In this document: one piece after another, positions 58,464 to 64,000 of the stretch
Layout of the letters: each line of letters starts with the position of its first letter
Position numbering within the stretch: position 1 is the stretch's first letter
Assembly (NCBI GenBank): GCA_023653785.1
Contig: JAMKCH010005357.1
Location: forward strand, 1-64,000
Length of the DNA: 64,000 nt
From: Ophioderma brevispina
Taxonomy: Eukaryota > Echinodermata > Ophiuroidea > Amphilepidida > Ophiodermatidae
Direction of reading: 5' to 3'
The notes under the pieces: model-generated
What the model was told of the DNA's origin: nothing
The model's input: the letters and a program-made list of their open reading frames with translations, nothing else
Database searches by the model: none
Position numbers and translations under genes: made by a program

Positions 58464-58575
58464 CACTGTTGTCTGCTCCCCTTTGATTCATCAGCCTTGA
58501 CAGAATAAAGTACAGTATCACGTGCACTTTATTCCGGTCAAGGCTGCTGAATCAACTGGGAGCAGGCAAAGTGGG
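58462..58575. mobile_element. Second palindromic element, adjacent
   Basis: About 114 bp. The left arm has CCCACT..TGCTCCC, TTGATTCA, CAGCCTTGAC and GAATAAAGT; the right arm is their reverse complement (ACTTTATTC, GTCAAGGCTG, TGAATCAA, GGGAGCA, AGTGGG). It shares the CCCAC boundary with the preceding palindrome. Confidence 0.85.
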
Positions 58576-60085
58576 TGCAGTAAATACCAACCCTCACAGG
58601 CAAGCAGAAGAAGCCAATTTTCTAGAACTGGATCCATTCATATTCATCTGTCATATTTTTCAACAAGAATTAAAGTGATATGCGCGGTTTTTGGAATCCG
58701 GGAATTTCAGAAAGAAAAAATAAAAACTCATGCATTGGTATCTTGTTACGGCATGTATTTGCTACATATTACCTGCAAGTGCATGGTTGGCTTCGAAATC
58801 ACATAATTAAAGCAATATTAGCAACATTTTTGAAGAGTGCCCCACAATTTTCAAAACTTTGATATTTTGCCAACAGCTATGTTGGTAATTGTTAGAAAAA
58901 CTACACATGCGAACGAGGAAGAGCTCAAAAATGCGTATTTATATAAAATGAGCGATTTTTGGAATTAGAATTGGGAGATCCATAGATTGTACCTTAACGG
59001 CAGAGCTGGAAATGCTAAGGTTTATGTCCCGTCCATGATGAAATAGTTGCCACCCTCAGAAAATGACCTCTAACTTGACTTGCCCTGAACCCAATAAAAC
59101 AACTAAATAGATGAGCGTAGATACGTAACATGGGCGCTATTTCCGGGATTGCAAATTGGGAAGGCAGTTTCCAGCAGACGTTGAATGATTATCGGGATCC
59201 CGATATTAGTTATTCTAGTTACAACATTCCTTGTTTGCGACACATAGATTTGTAGAGCTTAACCATTCACAGGTATAGTACTAGTCAGGTTTACCAATGC
59301 AACGTTGTAAAAATCTCAAATTTTTTGAAAAATTGGGGGCGGCCTCTTCAAAAAAAAAAAAATGTGCTCAAGATTGCTTTAAATGTACATTTCTTGATTC
59401 CAGCACAATCTGTTTTATTCAAGGTTTCAATAGTATCTTTGAATGAAAAACCAAGCTTTCACAATATTTTAGTCGAGAATTCTGATCTCGCGGTTTTGTG
59501 TCATGGGCAAGCTGTTTCCAGCAGTCCCTCATGGACACTGTGCTGCTGTTCCAAAAATTGCAAATTTTAACAGATCTGACTGAAAATCATCGTTGTAAGA
59601 TTCAAGACACTGGATTATGCTAACAGTTCAGATAAAAAAAATCTCAATTCTTTCAGTGGTAAGTGAGGGATACGAAGGATTGTGGTTTCCCGAAATAACC
59701 CTTTAAAAAACAAAAAAATTTTACTGATTCTAGATTTTTATAAGTGCATATATAAAAATTCCAACTTGTGATCAAAAGGTCCTTTTCCATGCAAATGTCA
59801 CAAATTTTAAATCCTGATATGTGCACCATGACCTGTACATTTTGACCTCGGACACAGACATTAATGATCTTGTTATGAGGGAGGAATGCTTGCATATTGC
59901 TTTTGTCGTCTGGGAAAGTCAAGGTTGTCTAATATGTGTACCCTTGGTTTACCTTAAGGAAAACCCGTACAACGTATAATATTAAACAATATACGCTATT
60001 AAACAATTAATTATTGACCAACATATCGGTGGTTCATAGAAAACCGTAATTATATTAAACCCTAACAATGAATTATAACCATCTA
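58576..60085. other. No gene recognised
   Basis: AT-rich. Only short overlapping frames; an A-run at 59349-59361. Confidence 0.45.
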
Positions 60086-60294
60086 GTCTGACATGTGCTA
60101 TTTAAAAATCGCGCTAGTTGTATACGTGTTATGCGATACGACCGGCACGCTTAACGTCATACATGCCATAGGGAATACACATAATGAAAGCATCATGTGT
60201 GAAGGTGTATGACGCTACTGTGCCGTCCGTATCGCATAACACAATACATATCCCATATACACTAGCGCGAATTACAAATAGCGCGTGGTCAGAC
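60086..60294. mobile_element. Palindromic element, GTCTGAC ends
   Basis: About 209 bp. The arms pair through GTCTGAC / GTCAGAC, GCTATTT / AAATAGC, TCGCGCTAGT / ACTAGCGCGA, GTGTTATGCGATACG / CGTATCGCATAACAC, and CGTCATACA / TGTATGACG. The loop is at about 60167-60205. Confidence 0.85.
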
Positions 60295-60513
60295 AAAATG
60301 TTTTTAATTCGTTTTATGGTTAGTATATTTCCATTTTCTCATGAAACCACTCCATATGTGTTCAATAATTGTTTTTATAACGTATATTGTGTAAGTTATT
60401 CTTGATACAGGTTCTCCTTTAACTTGTTTAATGGTTAAAAGCCGCGGCCAATAGGAATTGTTTTTGAATTTTTAGGGGGTGAAAGAAACAGGATAGGAAA
60501 AGAATATGATTTG

Positions 60514-61166
60514 CAGGCTCCAAAATAAGAATTAGGAAGGGCAAGGCAATTTTGCCCAATTTTAAAGCGACACTGGCACATTTGAAAAACAGTGCGCCCT
60601 CAAGATTTTTCAAAATCAATATTTTTGCATGGTTGTAAAGCTTTTATGTACATTAACCCTGACCTGAAATGATTAAGACCAAATCAGAATCCTTATGGGT
60701 AAACAGAACGACTTTATAATTAATGTCGCCAGCGACGTTAATTCAGCAGACGACGGAAACAACGTTTAACACAAGAAAACGCACGCCGTATGCATGTTTC
60801 CCACGGCATGCACCCTGTTTGACCGGTCTGTGACCTTTGTGGTTTTAATATCAATGAGTACGAGTCTATGATATTCATGTAAATTACACATTTGCCTGGA
60901 TGTCTTTAACCTCTTATTAACGTCCTTATCTGTTTTTGAGTGTGTTATTTTTAAGTGTAAAATATATCTCTATTCTTCCAATGGCCTAGACTATCATTTG
61001 AGAGCAAATTGAAGAACTTTCATATTTTGTGAAAATGTGCCAGTGCCGCTTTAAAGGGCACCAAGGCATTACATGTTAAAGAATATAGCAAATATTTTAG
61101 GGCACCAAGGTAAATGGTAAGGGCACCCAAGGCAAATTGCCTCAGGAGCCTTAATTTTGGAGCCTG
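60514..61166. mobile_element. Fold-back element, CAGGCTCC ends
   Basis: About 653 bp with imperfect arms: CAGGCTCCAAAAT / ATTTTGGAGCCTG, CAAGGCAATTT / AAATTGCC, and TTTAAAGCGACACTGGCACA / TGTGCCAGTGCCGCTTTAAA. The left arm is 60514-60590. The right arm is 61029-61166 and carries an extra ~60 bp with GGGCACCAAGG repeated three times. Confidence 0.75.
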
Positions 61167-61627
61167 ATTTGAATCAACATGCAATATATCAAAAATCTGA
61201 ATGTTCCACATTTCAGAAATGGGAGATTCCATGAACTTGGGTACACAATCAATTGTTGCAGCTTTTTATCATGGATTCAGCCTTGCTGATTTAACCAGTA
61301 TTTGTTTCTCTTTGGCAGTTGTTTGTAACTGTAGAGCTCTTTGCAAGCTTTAAAATGATACCAAACTTAAATGAATTGCATAAAGTTTACATGGTTATTT
61401 TCATCAAAAACTTGCATATTTTACCAGTTTTTAGGTAAAAATGGTGTGACATTTTTTAATGTTGTCAAAAATCGTAATTTTGATCATTTTCCTGATATTA
61501 AAATTGACTTCTAGCAGATAATACTGATAGTTGGCATCCAGATCATGAATAATTAAGGCATAATTTATCTGTTCATGTTTTTGTCTCACTATGCACTGAG
61601 GGCAAAAAAGAGTATCACCCTGTAACA

Positions 61628-62800
61628 TTTGGTGTCCACAAAATCATGTTACGCGTGAAACCTAAAAAAAATGATGGTAAAAACCACACCAAGTGACATA
61701 TTGGTGTACTTAAATTTAATTTTTAAAGAATTACTAAAACAGAAAATTAAGTCCAACTAGCATCAAAATTCCAGAAACAAAAAGATATGATAATTTTACA
61801 CCCAATCACTCTGTAACACAATTACTTTGGTGTCCACAAAAAATGTTACTAAGTGAAACTTTGGAGTTAAATTTTTACCATGTGTATGACCTCATTCTGC
61901 AACAAACTGTCTCTATCTATTCCATTCATGGTGGAATTATGTGCATTGAAAAGAGGTTTTGATTTTGCTTTAAATTAAGGAAATATAGTTCAATGAAATT
62001 TTGGTGTCCAGATGGACACCGTTACACGTGAAACCTGTATTTTAGTGGCAAATAGCATGATAATTTTCTTATATGGCATAGGTGATATTTTTTTTCATTC
62101 AAGAAAACTAGGTATGATCAAGTTGTTTCATTTTAACAAAACAGAAGTATACAAAACATTTCCAAATATCAACAATTTTGTGAAATTTGTTCTTTGGTGT
62201 CCATTTAAACTTGTTACGCGTGAAACCCCATTATACATTAACACATCTTTAATTACTTTGTTTCCAAAAAAAATAACATTTAGACATTGCCATGTCAGTA
62301 AAATCGCCATTTAATATCATTGTGTGAACAAAGGCAACTTTTTATTAGTTACTGAGCATATCTGTGTGTTTCACGTGTAACTGGACACGAAAGATTTGGT
62401 GTCCAGTTACACGTGAAATATTTTAACATATTGCTTATTGAAGGTATCTAATACTAATGTCACCCTATTTTATGGCATAACTTGACAAAAGAAGTGGCAT
62501 AGTATTATTAGAGCCTATTCTTTTTCATGTCAGATGAAATTCCTGTCGAATAAACAATGATTTCATTATAAAAAACTATTACTACCAAATGTGTATAAAA
62601 TGCACAAAAATGACATAAAATACATTTTGATTTTCTTTTAAAAGTGTCTACAGTCTTGGTTCTAAATTAACTCCAGCAATGTATACATTCACAATACCTA
62701 TTTAAGCAGGTTATGCAAGTGAACCATATCAATTGTCATTGTCTGTGGTGCAGACTTAAAGAATGAAGTTTGGTGTCCATGTTACACGTGAAACCTTGTC
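61628..62800 (+). repeat. ~190-bp tandem array, TTTGGTGTCCA...GTTACNCGTGAAA
   Basis: TTTGGTGTCC begins at 61628, 61826, 62000, 62193, 62395 and 62769 (spacings 198, 174, 193, 202, 374). Each is followed by GTTACACGTGAAA or a close variant within 10-20 bases. The last spacing is about two periods, so one unit has lost the motif. Sequences between motifs are AT-rich and only loosely alike. Confidence 0.8.
62369..62418. repeat. Perfect 20-bp hairpin in the tandem array
   Basis: TTTCACGTGTAACTGGACAC at 62369-62388 is the exact reverse complement of 62399-62418, with a 10-nt loop. It is formed by an inverted extra copy of the array's conserved motif next to a direct one. Confidence 0.95.
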
Positions 62801-62979
62801 TGCACCAGGGGTGCAAAAAGTGCGGGAGCTGGGAGCGCCGCTCACAGGAAATGATAGCTCAAATTGAGGAAATGAGACAAAAGAGTACAAAAATAAAAGC
62901 GAAAAAAAATTAAGAAAAAGGAAAGAGGAAAACTGGAAGAAAAGGGACAAAAAAGATGGAGAAAAGATAAAATGGGCAA

Positions 62980-63450
62980 AGAGTTTTCTTGATAGCTATT
63001 TTGGCAGGTGAGAGGAAGGAAACCTAGGGAAATGTGAGGAATAGAAACCCAGGGGAAATTTGAGGAAAAGAAACTTAGGAGAAATGTGATGAAAAGCAAC
63101 CTTGGGGAAATGAGGAAAAAGGAATCCAGGAAAAATGTGAGGAAAGAAGCTTAATGGAAATGTGAGGGAAAGAAACCTAGGAGAAATGTGGGAAAAAGTT
63201 TAGAAGTATGAAACCTGGATGAAATGCAATGAAAAAAAAATAGCAAAAATGTGAGGAAAAGAAACCTAGGAAAAATGAAAGGAAAAGAAACCCAGGGGGA
63301 AATGTTAGGAAAAGAAATCTAAGGGAAATGTGGGGAAAATAAAATCCAGGGAAATTATAGAAAAAAACCTAGGATAATAAATGTGAGGAAAATAAATCTA
63401 GGAGAAATGTGAGAAAAAGAAACCTAAGAAAAATATGAGGAATAGAGAAA
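62980..63450 (+). repeat. ~27-bp purine-rich minisatellite
   Basis: About 16 imperfect copies of a unit like GAAACCTAGGAGAAATGTGA followed by GGAAAA. The array starts near 62980 after a general GAAAA-rich region and ends near 63450. Minus-strand Phe/Ser/Leu-rich frames here follow from the purine bias. Confidence 0.88.
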
Positions 63451-64000
63451 TGAAAGTGGTTTAAATAATGTAAACACGGAGTTTGAGGATATTAAAACAG
63501 AAAATGATTGCATGATATAGGTGCAAAGTTTTGAAGGCTTATAACGTTGCTTAGATAAGTCAGTCCAGGTTGAGGAAAAAAAATAAAATACGGAAAAAAT
63601 AAAGAGGAATAGAGGAACTCGAGATTTAGAAACCTAGCAAAGCATGTGAAGTATTTAAAGTGGATTGTGAACAATGAATTGTGGAAGCCAAAGTTAGAAA
63701 CACACTCATTTTTCATTTGGAAAGATTTAACCGAATGATTTAACAGATGGATTTTGAAAGAATTAAATGGAACCAAAATGTCAACATTAACTTTAAAGCT
63801 AAACACTTAGACAAGGTAGCAGGCACTTCATGAATCAACAAAATTCTTTTTTGCAAAAGAAAGAAAAAGAGGAACCAGGAAATTTTCACACTAATGTTCG
63901 TTTTTGAGGAAATATAAGTAGGCCTGCTAACTCTGATTATGATTAACTGAGTTCACCATCAGTGATCGAGTCAACAAGCTTCACAGCACAGGGGTGAGGA
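63451..64000. other. No gene recognised
   Basis: A-rich on this strand. The 104-codon minus frame at 63492-63806 is Phe/Leu-rich and has no family match that I recognise. Confidence 0.45.

Overview
This window looks like repeat-rich nuclear DNA from an animal, most likely a marine invertebrate deuterostome such as an echinoderm. That placement is an inference from the mix of DIRS-like retrotransposons, LINEs, a tRNA-derived SINE, a 5S-like fragment and many short inverted-repeat DNA transposons. I found no bacterial gene organisation, no intact host gene and no convincing exon series. Most of the sequence is AT-rich and has only short random reading frames. The exception is a GC- and CpG-rich block at about 18.5-26.6 kb.

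Layout. 1-0.5 kb: broken LINE polyprotein. 1.4-10 kb: a MITE, a tRNA-derived SINE, two long fold-back elements and a short TIR element. 10.0-15.4 kb: a tandem array with a 2.53 kb period (two full units plus part of a third), each full unit carrying the same MITE. 15.6-32.9 kb: a mosaic of minus-strand retrotransposon pieces. From right to left these are a DIRS-like gag (copy B), a LINE truncated at both ends, a GC-rich block holding a second DIRS-like element (copy A: gag, RT, RNase H, tyrosine recombinase) with a higher-order minisatellite, then RNase H and tyrosine recombinase of copy B. 33-45 kb: dispersed repeats, a hAT-like element, a 5S rRNA-like fragment, fold-back elements and tandem repeats with TGACCT half-sites. 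45-51 kb: nothing recognisable beyond low-complexity tracts. 51-55 kb: several short TIR elements, one with an exact 8-bp target duplication, and the 3' part of a LINE. 58-63.5 kb: adjacent palindromes, a ~190-bp tandem array with a perfect 20-bp hairpin, and a ~27-bp minisatellite.

Every coding stretch I can identify belongs to a mobile element, and all are broken by frameshifts or stops. Copies A and B keep recognisable protein motifs across several frames, so part of the damage may be indel error in a long-read assembly. The most unusual part is copy A: a higher-order minisatellite lies where copy B has the Arg/Ser-rich part of gag, and an 82-bp doublet from that same minisatellite sits inside its pol region between RNase H and the recombinase.
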